A stretch of DNA of 64,000 bases from Prochilodus magdalenae (GCA_024036415.1 JAMWET010001656.1:258501-322500); one strand, 5' to 3'; shown: positions 50,619-62,850, counted from the first letter of the stretch. Numbers and translations: made by a program. Notes: generated by a model not told the origin, from the sequence alone.

Positions 50619-52416
50619 AGTAACCAGGCTTCTGGATCAGAGAAGATGCTAAAATATCTATAATAGAAATAAACCCCTGGGCCAAGGCATTCAAAGAGAC
50701 AGTACACTTTTAAATTGTCACTTAAAAGAAAAAAGGCCCTTCATTATTCAGAACCATTTATTGTTTGATTTTCATCTTGAATAACCTAAACGCATTCTGG
50801 TCTGCAGTCCCTAAACCTACAGAGGAGAGAGAAAGGTTAAACTGAACATACATTTAGACATTTTCCAGATTAAAGTAACTGTTTGTCATGGATTTCCTCT
50901 TAAGTATCCCATATTAAAATTGTTTAATTACATTTTTTTTTTGTTAAATATGCAGTTTCAATAGAGACACTGGGGTTTGAAGATGAACACACTCATAGTA
51001 GCATTAGTTATTTACTGTTTGGAGCTCCTTTTGGTTTGTGTATAAAAACAAAGTCTTTATTGCAATAAACAGACAGACACCATGTTTTTCACAAACTTAG
51101 TAGCAGTCAGTTTAGTTTAGTTATTTTCCCTTTTCAACAGCTGTTATTAGGCCTTGTGTATGAAAATGAAAGAAAATTGACATATTTCTCCTTGAAACCG
51201 ACCAGATGTTTCTTAGCTGGCAACCCTTCTTGAATAACACTATTACCATGTTTCTCCCTCTAAGAACACTCCAGATCACACAGGTCCTTCTTAAACACAA
51301 GTCATTCATTTATTAATGAACAGCATGCAGATCTGTTAAAAGGGTACTGGCCCTTTCAATTATTGTACTGCTTTCTGACTTCAATCAACTATGTCTTTTT
51401 AGATAATCCTCTGGTGTTCCTCTTTTATATTAGAAATAACCTGGATTTAAAGTCAGTCTCTTTCCCTGTTTTTACCATTAGAAGTTCTAGGGTAGTTTAA
51501 TGAGTGTGATGGTACTTAAGTTTGACTGTGGTTGTACTGGTGAGCTTTGGTTTGCACCATTTTTTTTTTTTTTATATTAGTGTCCGTGCCGGTAGCAAGC
51601 TGAAACCTTGGTCTGAGCAGCCACTGCTTTCAGTATTAGAGGCCCATTTTTTCTTAATTTTTGAATATGCCTGATAATACAAAAGCGCTTCAGTGATCTG
51701 CTACTCCAAAATAAGCACTTGCTAGTTTGGAATCCTCTATTTTTAGTTCTAGAAATCCCCCCCAATTTGATTTTAGTGTCCTCATATGTAGAGTTTTAAG
51801 TATTTGTACAGTTCGTGTACAAAGAAATCGCTGATTTTGTGAGTACATAATTTGTGATTTTTATTTATGGTGTGTAAATATTTAGCATGAATGTATTCAC
51901 TAGATCAAGGTGTGGGTGTCTTAAATGTTCTCCTGTTCACCTTTTGAGCATGCTGTAACCACTCTTAATCTTTTTATACGCCTGCACCCTTTAATATCAT
52001 TTAAACACACATACTCGAGATTCTTGTAAATAAAACCGTGTGTGGGGTGCCGCTTGTCCTCTGGTTCGTCACTGGCCGGTCATGTTTCATGCTTGCTCTC
52101 AGGTGGTTTAAATTCGTAGCAGCTCATGGTCACTATCCACAAACACTCCATGTACTGAACACAGCAAGGTGACATGCCATCTCAATTTCTGTTTCATTAT
52201 GGGTATTTGTAATACGAGGTATTCTCAATCATCAGTATTCAGTTGTGTTTGCCCATGTTTTATTTGCTCCAGTGTATCTTGTCAGGTTATTTCTAATACT
52301 GAGGAACAATAATGATTAGAGAGAACATAAATTGCTTGAAGTCAGGATGACTGCAAAAGGTAGAGGAACTAGTAAATTGGGTTGAATGGAAAAGAGATGC
52401 TGCGTTGAACAACATT

Positions 52417-52446
52417 TGGGGGGTGGGGTGGGGTGGGGTGGGGGAG
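52417..52446 (+). other. Potential G-quadruplex
   Basis: Six guanines are followed by three GGGG or longer runs spaced by single Ts, ending GGTGGGGGAGG. At least four runs of four Gs with one-base loops is a strong G4-forming pattern on the plus strand, between the convergent cs and coq10a 3' ends. Confidence 0.7.
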
Positions 52447-52689
52447 GAAAAACAAATAAATGTTTTTAACAATGTTTTGGAACCTCTGTTTTCTGCAGGT
52501 CCTACAGTGCACTATAGTGTGAGCTGCATGTATACAGAAGAACTTAGGATACTTAACAAAGGTCTGGCAGATTGTGGAAAGTGGTGTTTTAATTTGTATG
52601 TATTTATATTTTATACATATATAAAAAAAAAAAACAAAAAAAAAGTTGGGGTTAAAACTGAGGATTGCCCAATATTTTATTTTTATTAT

Positions 52690-52805
52690 TATTTTTTTTT
52701 TGTGTGTGTGTGCATGCAGTGGACTGGCAACCTCTCCAGGGTCTTTCTTTCCTTCTACCTGGTGAGCACTGGAATAGGCTTCAGCTGCCCCTCTGGTCCA
52801 TATAT
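52690..52805 (+). repeat. Teleost interspersed repeat fragment (GACTGGCGACCT type)
   Basis: GTGGACTGGCAACCTCTCCA, GGGT, CTTCTACCTGGTGAGCACTG and GGAATAGGCTTCAGC correspond to a very common fish repeat I know as GGACTGGCGACCTGTCCAGG ... GGGATAGGCTCCAGC. Class unknown to me. A second piece of the same family lies at 63555-63735. Confidence 0.5.
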
Positions 52806-53352
52806 AAATTAATGCACAAGAACGAGCAGTTCTCTGGTTAAAAAGAAAAATATGACCGTTTTGTTATTGCTCCATAACAATGTGAAAGACTGACATCCAG
52901 TTATAGGAAATGTTTGGATGCAGTTGTTGCTGCTCAAGGTGGCATAGCCAATTATAATATTTTTTCAGCCAACTGAAACTGTTATTGAAAATCAGTGATT
53001 CATATTTATCTTATCTGATTTAGTGCACTAAACATGCAAACACTACACACCACATAGCACAGTTATAGCATGAAGCAGCCACACAGTCTTAGTTTGGAAA
53101 TATTTTATAGCAACATAAATCAGTAACTTATAGTAATAGAACAACTAGGACATTAAAGCAGTTCCATTTGACATAGTAGGTGTGATTTTTTTTTACACAT
53201 GTAAGTTTTTGTAGTGTTCTTAATATATTTAGCCCCCCTTGACTGTAGCTGTTGTGGATATGGCTGAACATGCCACAGCAAATATGTCTCCAATTAAACC
53301 TTTATATATGTACTTACGTAAAGGATAAAAGTACACAGTAAGTTTGAGAGAG

Positions 53353-53374
53353 AGAGATATAGATAGATAGATAG
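53353..53374. repeat. (GATA)n microsatellite
   Basis: Five to six ATAG units after a GA run. Confidence 0.8.
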
Positions 53375-54439
53375 TTTCATTTGGATGTTAAGTCAAAGCA
53401 TTAGTTATTCAGTAGCTCAGCTTTAAAGTGGATAATCATAAATTGCACATGTGAAAACACTGAATGACATGGTAAAAACACTGATTTTTAAACACACAAA
53501 AAAGGAAGATTTTATCCAGTGGGCCAAATACAAGGTTTGATAACACTGCACACTGTTTTAACTGCATCTAAGAAAACTGAGCGTGGTAAATGTTAATTAT
53601 TGGTATGCCTAAATGTAATACACAGAAACAGTATTTAACAAATGTATGCAGTCTGTCACTTCAGTGCAATTAGTTGCAATCAAAATTGGGCAAATTCATA
53701 AATGCTAATCTTGGTTCCTTGTAGAGCCCCATGTTGCAGTTATGCATATATTTTGGAAAAGGAGAAATCATGCTAAAACTAAATAAGGCTAAGTACAGAC
53801 ATGTTACTGATTATATGAACAACATATTAAACAGTAATAGACCATGTTTTCATTATGATCATCCTATTGCAGGGTGATCAAAGCTAAGATAGACAGATAG
53901 ATAGGTGAACTTATTTTAAATTGGCCATTTAATCACAGTTGTCTATTAAGATATCATCACTTTGGGATGAAACATGAAACATAAAAACATTTCTTTAAAA
54001 AAAAAGAACTACACATGAAACCACTTCGTGTGAAATACAAAGCAACAAAAGATCACAAATAACCTAAGACAGAAACTCAAGTTAACCCAAGACTCAACAA
54101 AGACTGCAACACTTCTCATTCATTGGGAATGCAGGAGTGCAATAGCTGCATACAGTCTTCCAAATACTTACATTCAGAGTTATCACATCCACCACAAGTT
54201 GCCTTTCAGCACATTTTGTCCTTCTATGTAGAGTTGTAAGTGTGTGAAGAACTGGAGAATGTACTCTTAACTCTTGTGCTTTAAGAAAACAGAGTGGAAG
54301 CACTCTGTGAGGTAGACGAACATGCTGTGTCATCATAGTGCAGTGAATACAGTTACCATTTTTTTAGGTACCCTAAACAGAATGTTTGTGATGAATGTCT
54401 GGAAATTCCAGATACAGTGCCTCAAGGCATGCCAGTGTT

Positions 54440-57400
54440 TTACATCTGATTGACCTCATGAAACATGAGTTCACGCGGGATACGCGTCTCAGGTCCATAC
54501 AGTTTGTTTGCTCTGTGCTCAAATGCAGCAACCATCTGCTTTACTACCTCATCGAAAAACACTGCTGCCAGCTGGGAATGGAGCAGCGAGCGGAACTCAA
54601 ATGATATCTGCAAGTTGACCATTGTCAGCCGGAATAGTAGAAAGCAAGAGGAGACAAAGATAAGAGATTACAAAAGTGAACAATTTTCAGCAAAGATTAA
54701 GATACGAAACATAATACTCACAGAGAAATCTACTGTGCAAGTACGGGGGTAACCAGGAATACCAGGACTGAAACGCCATATTGTTTCCAGGTGATTAAAG
54801 AGTTTGCCATCAGTACAAATTGCCTAATGAGGAGGGGGAAAACAGGTTAAAGTATACATTTAATTCAAAGTGATTAATAGAATTATTCACAGAATAATCA
54901 CATTAAAAAATATTTGATTCTAATGGACCTGGTTTGTAACTCATTTGTAACTCCACAAGGGGAAGTTATTAGCACTCTAAAGGGTTGTAGTACTTCATGT
55001 GGTGCTGTTTATAAATGCCACCCATTCAGTAGTGCTGTCCCAAATACCATGTTTGTGCTTGAGCTTTGGACTGTAATTAAAAATAGGAGACCATGACTCT
55101 GAAAGGACATTTCTCTGTTCTTTGCCCTTGGCTGAGATTGACTGGTTTTATTATTCTACTGTTGTATGTTGTTAGAAGTTTTTTTTCCTTCAAATACACT
55201 TTTCAGCTTTGGTGCATTTACAGAGAATCCAAGGGGCTGTCAAACAAGTGTATTAGTGTGTAGCCTAACACAGGGCTTTAAACAGCAGATAGAAGCAATT
55301 TCATCACAGTGACAGGATGGCATATGTTAGCTAAGCCAAGTTTGCTAGTTACTAATGGTCTTGTTTCTCAACACCTTCAAACTTTAGTCAGCTACTGAGA
55401 GCATTCATGTGCTTTTTTTACCTGGTGTGGCATATTAGTCATCCAAACTGAGATTGTATACATTTCCACATTTTACAATTTTTAAAATAAAATTTAATTT
55501 AAAATGTGATTTCTGCTTTGTACTAAAATTAGCATCAGAAAGGCAAATAAAAACAGTCTCAAAGCCAGCAGAGCACTCCCAAAACAGAACTCACAATAAT
55601 CACTTCAACACAAATTGAAACTAGCAAACGAAAGACATTTACAGTCCTTTTTAGGTTAGTGCGCTGCCTGAGCTTCACAGAGGCAGTTCAAACCAGTATT
55701 TTGCTAATTTTCCTAACAAATCCCAAAATTAAAAACATAATATCTGCCTTGTTAACAAATTTTTGAATAAGTGAACATCTGGGTGCAGCCCTAATATTCA
55801 GTGTGTCCGGGCTTAAAAGAACCTCTACATACTGTAAAGGTTTTTGCTTAATTCAAGGTCTCTCTTAGAACTGTGCATTCAAGCTAGGAACCAGATTAAA
55901 AACTTCATAAAGTGAAGTTATTATTGTTAATAATGTAGTTACAGTTCAAAATACGGCTGTCTCATCGAATGAAAATGGCACTTACTTTGACAAGGTGTGG
56001 ACGGACATGGCTGATCATAGAAGTGTATCGCTCAATTACAGGGGGGAAGCCCACCTCAAGCTCAGCTTTGGCATGACCAGGCCTTTTTAAGACGGTTTGG
56101 GACTTTTTGCACCAAGGCACAAAGTATTTGTAGTCATCCACATTGGCTACGACATCATACATCTCTTGCATTGAATACCTGAAACATGAGTTCAAATGAT
56201 AAATAATTTGAAGTTAGTGAAGTTATTGAAGAAAAGCACTGAGTAGCAGTAATGCACGACAAAGTTGATTAACTATTAAATGCCAAGCAAGTTGTTATAG
56301 CTGTCTTTACAGAATTATAGCTGTCTACCACAACATGTTGGCAGTTGAAATACATAATGAATGAAGTGCAAACTTAGTATTAATTTTATTGGGTGAATGG
56401 TGTAGAATAACATAGGCCACCTCTCTTGGTTTGCTTTTGCAATATGCTTTAGGTCATTGTTCTGTGAAGTGCCTTCCAGAGAGTTTGAAAGCATTTGGCT
56501 GAACCTGAGCAGATGACAGCTATTGCCTTATACAATTCCAAATGCATCATCAGTAAATACAAGGGAATCAGTTCTGCTGCCATACACGCTTATACTGTAA
56601 TGATACATTTAGCCCACAATTTATTTCATTTTACAATACTGGATAAAATATTCAGTATTCTTATGATTTTTTTTTTGTTAAAATTTGGAATGAAGGAAAC
56701 GTATGACTTCCATGTTGTTGCACGTTCTATTGACACTAGAACTGAAAAGCAAAAAGAGTGCACAAGCAAGGTGTTGATTAGTGCTAACTGCTCTGCTTTG
56801 GGTTTACCCAGTGCTGCTGCATTACAGGGTATAGACAGTTCAATGTCCATTCTCCACTATGAACTGTCACATCTCAAAATCTTTTTTTTTTTTTTTTAAA
56901 CTAATTTTATCTTTTCTCTTCATTATGGAATTGTAGGTCTCCTAGTTCATTATAGAACTGGGCTAAACTTCAAGGTCTGATGAAAATACCTTGGGTTCAG
57001 GCCAACACAAAGAACATACTTTTCAGTTTCAGGGTATTATCTTAAAGGCATTACTGTCTTACCCCATTATCCTCCTTTCTGAATATTCTTTTCTCTTATT
57101 ACTGAGACTAATTAAGCTCCTCCTGTGATGAGTGGGAGTCAGCTCCACTTCTGGGAAACACAGCATTCTCGGAGTCCTAGTCATTAAGATTCCACATGAA
57201 GACAAGTGCCTGTAAGAAAAGAGCAAACTGTGTGCATTGTGCGCTCCGGCGTACAAGACATTCATGTGTCAACATTATCTATGTAGCTGAAGTATAAATC
57301 TGTGCAAATTGCTACAATGGTTTAATAAGTCGCCACTGAAAACGCCCCTCTGACACAAACAGGTTGTCCCCAGCCAAGGAATGTTTGATCTTTTCGTACC

Positions 57401-57536
57401 TGATGGGGCACCTTCTCCGGTCTGTACACCTATCTGTGCCACCAGTGAGGACAGGACGTAAACTGGCAATTTCAAAGAACTCGCTCAGTGTCCGTACACC
57501 CATCGGCATACACCGGGTACTGCCGGCAAATGCCAT
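54440..57536 (-). CDS. coq10a: Coenzyme Q-binding protein COQ10 homolog A, mitochondrial
   Basis: A START/polyketide-cyclase-fold protein on the inner mitochondrial membrane that binds coenzyme Q and is needed for its proper use in respiration. Five minus-strand exons: 57536-57400, 57209-57063, 56178-55986, 54823-54722, 54607-54440. They give 248 residues (human COQ10A about 247). The start MAFAGSTR resembles the human MAWAGSRR, and an Arg-rich presequence follows. Family blocks in order are [84 protein letters not shown] and [17 protein letters not shown] and TVDFS favour COQ10A over COQ10B. It is tail-to-tail with cs and head-to-head with the zinc-finger gene. Confidence 0.96.
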
Positions 57537-59220
57537 TAAATAGCAACGGCTAAAGTGGTCTTTAGACGATTCCGGACAATCTCCTATTCATAAAATTACG
57601 TTCACCGGCTGTGGAAAAGCTACAGTGGCAGTTCAAATGAATGCTTCGCTATATTCTCGTATGAGTACACGGATATAAAGAGACTGCTGTAATTGGTGAA
57701 TCGGTATGACTGACCCTATCTATCCTTCTCGTCAGCCGGTCGAAAAAACGTCTATCCCTGGCAATGTAAATTTGCAGTGGAGCTCGAATCTGGCTTCTCC
57801 GTTTAAGTGTCATCAGAGTCAAGGCTGCCACCAAGTGAACTGGAGGTCGATGGGTGTCACCAGACAAAATTATTTTTAATATTTTTTTATGTTTTATAGA
57901 ACAGCAGGTGCAGTAAATGTTATTTATTGTGTGTGTGTGAAAAGGGCGACATACGAATAATTATACTTATCATATCATTGATGGTTTATGAAGACTGCTC
58001 TTTCAGACCACCTCCCTAGTGGGCGATGTTTGACAACCATAGGCTCTCACTATTCAAAATAAAAGCTCCCGTCCGCCAGCATTATAATTAATAACTCGTA
58101 AATAGAAATGTTAAAGTTCAGTATTTACCTAGTCAGTAAATAAATTAATGGTGTTTGACATTGATGCCTACATATACCTGGCTCTATTTTATTATGTGGG
58201 TGGCTTTCCGGGCAACGTAAGGTGAAACTGTGGTCCTTGGTTGACCGACGGAATTAAGGGATTTGTAGTTTGTAGCTTAAATAAGTTTCTTATCGAAATG
58301 CCTGGGCTACCCGCTGGAGTCCAAACGAAAGTAAAAGTTACAGCAGTGCTTTATGTTCGGTTTTATTAACGTATCTACATCGGGGTGCAGGATTTGTATG
58401 CAGCTTAATTTAAAGCTCAAAGAATTTTGTTTTGTTGACGCCCATCGTCGTGTCTCTCCGCATATACTCTTCGAAACTGGTGAGTGTCTTCTATCAGTGC
58501 GGTCGGTACCTGGTGGCTAGGTGGGTAGTTAGCTGCCCAGCTAGCTGCCAAAACACTTCGAGGCATGACTGAAAATAGTTGTTAGATTCGCCGCATCAAG
58601 TAGACTTATTGTTGTTAATTAATTAAATAATTATTCTGTTTTTTATTTTATAAGCGAATTAATTCAGATATATTCAGGGAATAAAAAGTACTTACCTTGC
58701 AAAACGTCACTAGAGGACAACGAGTAAACCTTATCAGAGATTCGCAAAGATCTTTACGACAACTTTATATAATATTTATATTGTACTTTGTGTTATGCAT
58801 GTATTGTTTAAAGGCTGTCGTTCAAATAACGTAGTTTAATACTGCAACTAATGTGCCTTGTGTCAAATTATCCCATTAAAAATTAACATTTGGTGTCAGT
58901 TTCTCTGACGGGTATTTGTCTCTACACAGCATTCTGACTTCCTGTAGAGTTTTATGCAGTTTGGCCTACTATTCTAAACCTACCTAGCAAGTATGTCAGC
59001 CATACAATCATTTATCACAATTATTTAAAAGACAATTAATTGGCAGCTAAAATTTCATGATCATGACAACCTTAGTTTATATTGAGCTGAATAATGCAAT
59101 TTTTAAAATAATTTTTTATAGAGGCTTTAGGATGGATGCTATTGGAATGGAGCAAATGGGGAACAGTCCTGTCCAAAACCCAGACGCATAGCAGACACAT
59201 TATCAAGACTGGCTGAACTG
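57537..59220. promoter_or_regulatory. Probable bidirectional promoter, coq10a / zinc-finger gene
   Basis: The two genes start 1.7 kb apart on opposite strands. The region is richer in CpG than its neighbours at about 57580-57800 and 58200-58560. It includes TTCCGG (ETS-type core) near 58208 and CGTCGTGTCTCTCCGC near 58446. A good splice donor, AAACTG|GTGAGT, at 58479/58480 suggests a non-coding first exon of the zinc-finger gene ending there. On the minus strand the coq10a start lies at 57536. Transcription starts are inferred, not seen. Confidence 0.5.
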
Positions 59221-60636
59221 ATGGCTCGTGTGGCGCATAAACAAGGATGTTCTCCAAAGTCCCAGCAGTCCATTCCTTTTATCTGTAAAAAATGCTGTCA
59301 AGAATTTTCAGATCTGAACAGCTTGACCTGCCACCAACAGTCTGACCATGCTCTGCATAAGCCTCACCACTGTCATCACTGTGGCCAGAAGTTTGTCCTT
59401 GCATCTACCCTGCAGCTGCACAGATGCCTCACCAACCACTCCGTGTGCAAACTGTGTAAAGGAAGGACACAGCAGTGTGCCTCATGCCCCTCATGTCTTG
59501 CTGAGGCCTCGGGCCCCCATTGCCCAGAGGAACAGTCCCACCATTTTAACCACAGACTTCACCATGACAGCAGCCCCTATGCCTGTGCTCCATGTGGAAG
59601 GGCCTTTAGCAATAAACAGGAACTTCTGTGCCACCAGCAGGTTGGAGAATGCCTGCCAGCTCCACTGAGCCCCAAGGCATTTATGTCTCCTTCAGTGGTG
59701 CTTTCTCTTTCACCTGATGATGCACACATGTCATCCAATGCTTCCCTTCCACCCTCCCCATTAGAGACCAATGACTTATCATTTGTTTGTAGTAACTGCC
59801 ATAGGATGTTCCGTACTGTGCAAGGTCTAGCTACCCATCAGCGTCTTGTTCATACAAGTAGTAGGACGAAGGTAAATGAGGCGACTAAGCCTGACCAAAA
59901 GTGGGAGGGCACATTGTTCCCCTGCCGATCATGTGACAAGGTTTTCTCTCAGACCTCTACGCTATACCTTCACAGAAAAGAACACAGACGGGACACTTTG
60001 AGGATGAGACAGCAGAAGAGTTGTGCAAAGAGCACACGGCACAGGCAGAAAGGCGAGACATACCCATGCATGCACTGCGGAAAGGTATTCTTGCACCATC
60101 TCACTCGCTGGGCACATTTCAGGAGCTATAGCTCCCACTATCAGACCCACCTTGCAAAGAGTGGGAAATCGGGCCAAATTAATAAAGCTGCCAAAAAACT
60201 TAAAACAGGCAAAAGCCTTAAAATAAAACCTACCTCAAAACCTTCTAAGGAGTCTAAGCTTATTAAGACTAACAAAAGTGAAGAGGAAGTGAAGAAGCAA
60301 AACCAACTTTTGGTTGAAGACAAGGATGATACAGAGACACAAGATGAAAATTTAGAATACCCTTGCACATCATGTGAGGAGGTTTTCAGTACCCAGTCTT
60401 CCTTGCGAAAACATGAAGAGGTTCACCAGTCTGCACACATCCCAAACCATTGCAGTGTGTGTACTGGTGGGATTGATCTGCCTGTGGTTACAGAATCCTC
60501 TGTGAATAGAGTCTATCACTGTGTGCCGTGTAAAGAAGCATTTGTGGACCTGGATCCTTTCTTGCAACACTGTACAACACACTTTCATAATGGCGGTGAC
60601 AATGAAAAGAATAATGACGAACTTGGTGGAGATTGA
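59221..60636 (+). CDS. C2H2 zinc-finger protein, unnamed
   Basis: A single open exon of 471 residues from the ATG at 59221 to TGA at 60634. Eight C2H2-type fingers are visible at about residues 20-43, 50-73, 120-144, 188-211, 233-255, 281-306, 370-392 and 422-446. The third ends in Cys rather than His (C2HC), and the sixth and eighth have long or doubled His spacing. Linkers are not the TGEKP type. A Cys-rich piece (residues 76-92), a Ser/Pro-rich region (145-185) and a Lys-rich linker (310-350) then acidic stretch separate the fingers. It is probably a nuclear DNA-binding regulator, but I do not recognise the ortholog. The reading frame is open upstream to a TAG near 59128 without an ATG, so an earlier coding exon is possible. 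Confidence 0.85.
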   Translation: MARVAHKQGCSPKSQQSIPFICKKCCQEFSDLNSLTCHQQSDHALHKPHHCHHCGQKFVLASTLQLHRCLTNHSVCKLCKGRTQQCASCPSCLAEASGPHCPEEQSHHFNHRLHHDSSPYACAPCGRAFSNKQELLCHQQVGECLPAPLSPKAFMSPSVVLSLSPDDAHMSSNASLPPSPLETNDLSFVCSNCHRMFRTVQGLATHQRLVHTSSRTKVNEATKPDQKWEGTLFPCRSCDKVFSQTSTLYLHRKEHRRDTLRMRQQKSCAKSTRHRQKGETYPCMHCGKVFLHHLTRWAHFRSYSSHYQTHLAKSGKSGQINKAAKKLKTGKSLKIKPTSKPSKESKLIKTNKSEEEVKKQNQLLVEDKDDTETQDENLEYPCTSCEEVFSTQSSLRKHEEVHQSAHIPNHCSVCTGGIDLPVVTESSVNRVYHCVPCKEAFVDLDPFLQHCTTHFHNGGDNEKNNDELGGD

Positions 60637-60967
60637 AAGGATTCAAAGATTAACATCCTAACAGGGAAACATCAGGAATTGTATGTTGCATGCCTTCTTT
60701 TTTGTCTTTACAAGAATTATAGCAGCTTTTATTTGTGAGCTTTGAGCTGCACCTTGAAGTGGTAAATACTGTGTCCAGTTCAGTTGCCATTGATGTCTTA
60801 CAAATGTAAGTGAAATAATGCCAAGCAGAAAGATGAATGTATGAAAAATAAGAAAGGAGTGTTGATGGTTATTTGCTGTTATTGTCCATAACCAGTCATG
60901 TTCACTGAAAACCCAGTTTAAATGTTTTGTCTTGACAATGTGAAGTTCAGCAGAAGTCACACATACA

Positions 60968-61537
60968 TAGAGTGGAGGAAATAAGTATTTGATCCCCCAC
61001 TGACTTTAAAAGTTTTAATACAAAAAAAATAAATTAAACGTCTCAATTTTATGCCAGCTTTATTTTAACGATGATACATAGAATATCAAAAGAAAAACTG
61101 AGAAAATGAGAAATAAAAATTCATTTGAATTAATTTGAAGTATTTGACCCCCTAGTAAAACATAATTTAATACTTGGTAGCAAAACCCTTGTTGGCAGGC
61201 ACAGCACGTTTCTTGTAGTTTTTTATAAGGTTTGCACACACTTCAGGAGTAATTTTGGCCCACTCCTCTGCAGATCATCTCCAAATCTGGGTGTGTCAGT
61301 GGTCTGTGGGAGCCAACATTATTCATGGGTTTTAGGGGATCAAATACTTATTTCCCTCAATGAAATGCAAATAATTTTTTATTTGAATAATATTTAATTT
61401 TCTAGATTTTCTTTTTGAAATTTCATCTCTCACTGTTAAAATGAAGGTACCATAAAAATCATAGACTGTTTAATTATTTGTCGGAGTACAAACTTTTAAA
61501 ATCAGTGGGGGATCAAATACTTATTTCCTTCACTGTA
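60968..61537. mobile_element. Tc1-derived non-autonomous (MITE-like) element
   Basis: The left end AGTGGAGGAAATAAGTATTT, GATCCCCCACTG and the right end CAGTGGGGGATCAAATACTT, ATTTCCTTCACTGTA are near-perfect inverted repeats. Inside are pieces such as CTTGTAGTTTTTTATAAGG and CCACTCCTCTGCAGATC from a minus-strand transposase gene. A second GATCAAATACTTATTTCC near 61339 suggests an internal rearrangement. The length is about 0.57 kb. Confidence 0.8.
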
Positions 61538-62604
61538 CATATGGCTGGAGACTTGAAAAATATATATATATAGTTTTTCATTTACAGACTACCTCTTCAA
61601 ATCTACTGCTTTGTCTCGAGATGCATGTAAATATTGGGTCAAGTCTGCTTTTGTTTTTAGGTGTTTTCTGTACATGGGTTTCTATTGCTTTATGTTTGAG
61701 GTTGTTTCCATAGTATGATTTAATCACTTGTTTGTTTTGTACAGAGATAAATTGCTTTAATGTTTAAAAAAATGTCTTTGTGTGTTATTATACTACTTGA
61801 TAATGATTAGTGCTGGAACTAAACCTGAATACATAAATGATCTGTGGGATCTTTATCTGACTCCTTACTCTTACCTTTCAGTTTAACTGTTCTCGTTCCA
61901 TCAAAAAAATCGAATGAACCGGCTATTATGAGATCATCATAGTGTTGGGCATCCACATCTCCTAGCAAGAGTAACTCCGCTTTATTGGAGTAGAGGGAAG
62001 CTGATAACGCCAGGCACAGAAAGAGCCACCTTGCCCAATAGAGAGAGCTGTGTGAAGATGACTTCAGCCCAACTCAACTAATCTTGCAGCATAATATGAT
62101 GAACATCTGTTGTTTTTGCAATTGTAAAACTTTTATGCATTATAAAAATTCTCCCACAAGACCTTCAGGAACTATATGAGCCAGGTGTGATGGTCCAAGA
62201 TTCTTCAAGGGGGTAGATCTCCAGAACCTGGATTGAGCACCTCTGCTGTAGCAAGTAATCTACTTTTAGATTTTCCTTTCTTTTAGGCTTTTATTTGCTC
62301 CTGTCCTTTTAGAATAAAATAAGGTTATCAAAATAATAATAATCATTAATAATATGGAATTATCTTGTCATTAAAAGTATTGTAAATGATATTATACTTA
62401 TATTATTATACTGGATTCTTACAAGTACCCTGTTTTTACATTAATTTCTTTGCATATGCTTACCTATAATTTAATACAGTAGAATGCAGTTTAATCAGTG
62501 CATGGCTCAAAACTCAGTACTACCAAAATAAATAACATGTTAAAAAGTACACTACTACTCATTAATAAAGATTAATACTTGTAGTTTAAACATAATATAT
62601 ATAT

Positions 62605-62850
62605 TCAGATTCAAGAGTTTTATTGTCATGTGCACAGCATAACAAGCAGTTATATTGTACAATGAAATTCGTACTTTGCAGTTCCTCCATTCCCGACAGT
62701 CTTCAAAAATAAATATCAATATAAAAGGAGAGAGAAAAATAAGAAGTATAATATATATGTAAGTACACTAAGTAAAGAAAGGGAGAGTACAGTACTGTAT
62801 GGATGCAAGTAAATGCATGTGTAAAGTGCGATGTGCAAGTACAAAAGTAA
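62605..62850 (-). mobile_element. Retroposon 3' end, reverse orientation
   Basis: Read on the minus strand it ends GAATTTCATTGTACAATATA ... CATGACAATAAAACTCTTGA. This TTCATTGTACA...TGACAATAAA ending is a common fish LINE/SINE 3' terminus carrying its own AATAAA. The 5' limit is unclear. Confidence 0.55.

Larger units (their letters stand above)
50619..54439. other. cs-coq10a convergent intergenic region and 3' UTRs
   Basis: Holds the cs 3' UTR with AATAAA at 50668, 51064 and 52029; the last has a GT-rich stretch right after it. It also has a G-run cluster at 52417-52446, a partial interspersed repeat at about 52690-52800 and a GATA tract at 53353-53374. The coq10a 3' UTR runs leftward from 54440; I see no clear canonical poly(A) hexamer for it close to the stop. 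No other gene is supported. Confidence 0.6.

Noticed and set aside
52405..52812. 135-codon open frame on the plus strand
   Set aside because: It crosses the G-run, a poly-A run and an interspersed repeat, with no domain and no conservation cue.
57649..57867. Arg-rich minus-strand open frame upstream of coq10a that looks like an alternative mitochondrial-targeting first exon
   Set aside because: Its only good donor (AGG|GTCAGT) is in phase 0, whereas coq10a exon 2 needs a phase-2 partner, so it cannot splice in frame.
59348..59668. 106-codon open frame overlapping the zinc-finger coding region
   Set aside because: It is an out-of-frame shadow of the 471-codon zinc-finger frame.
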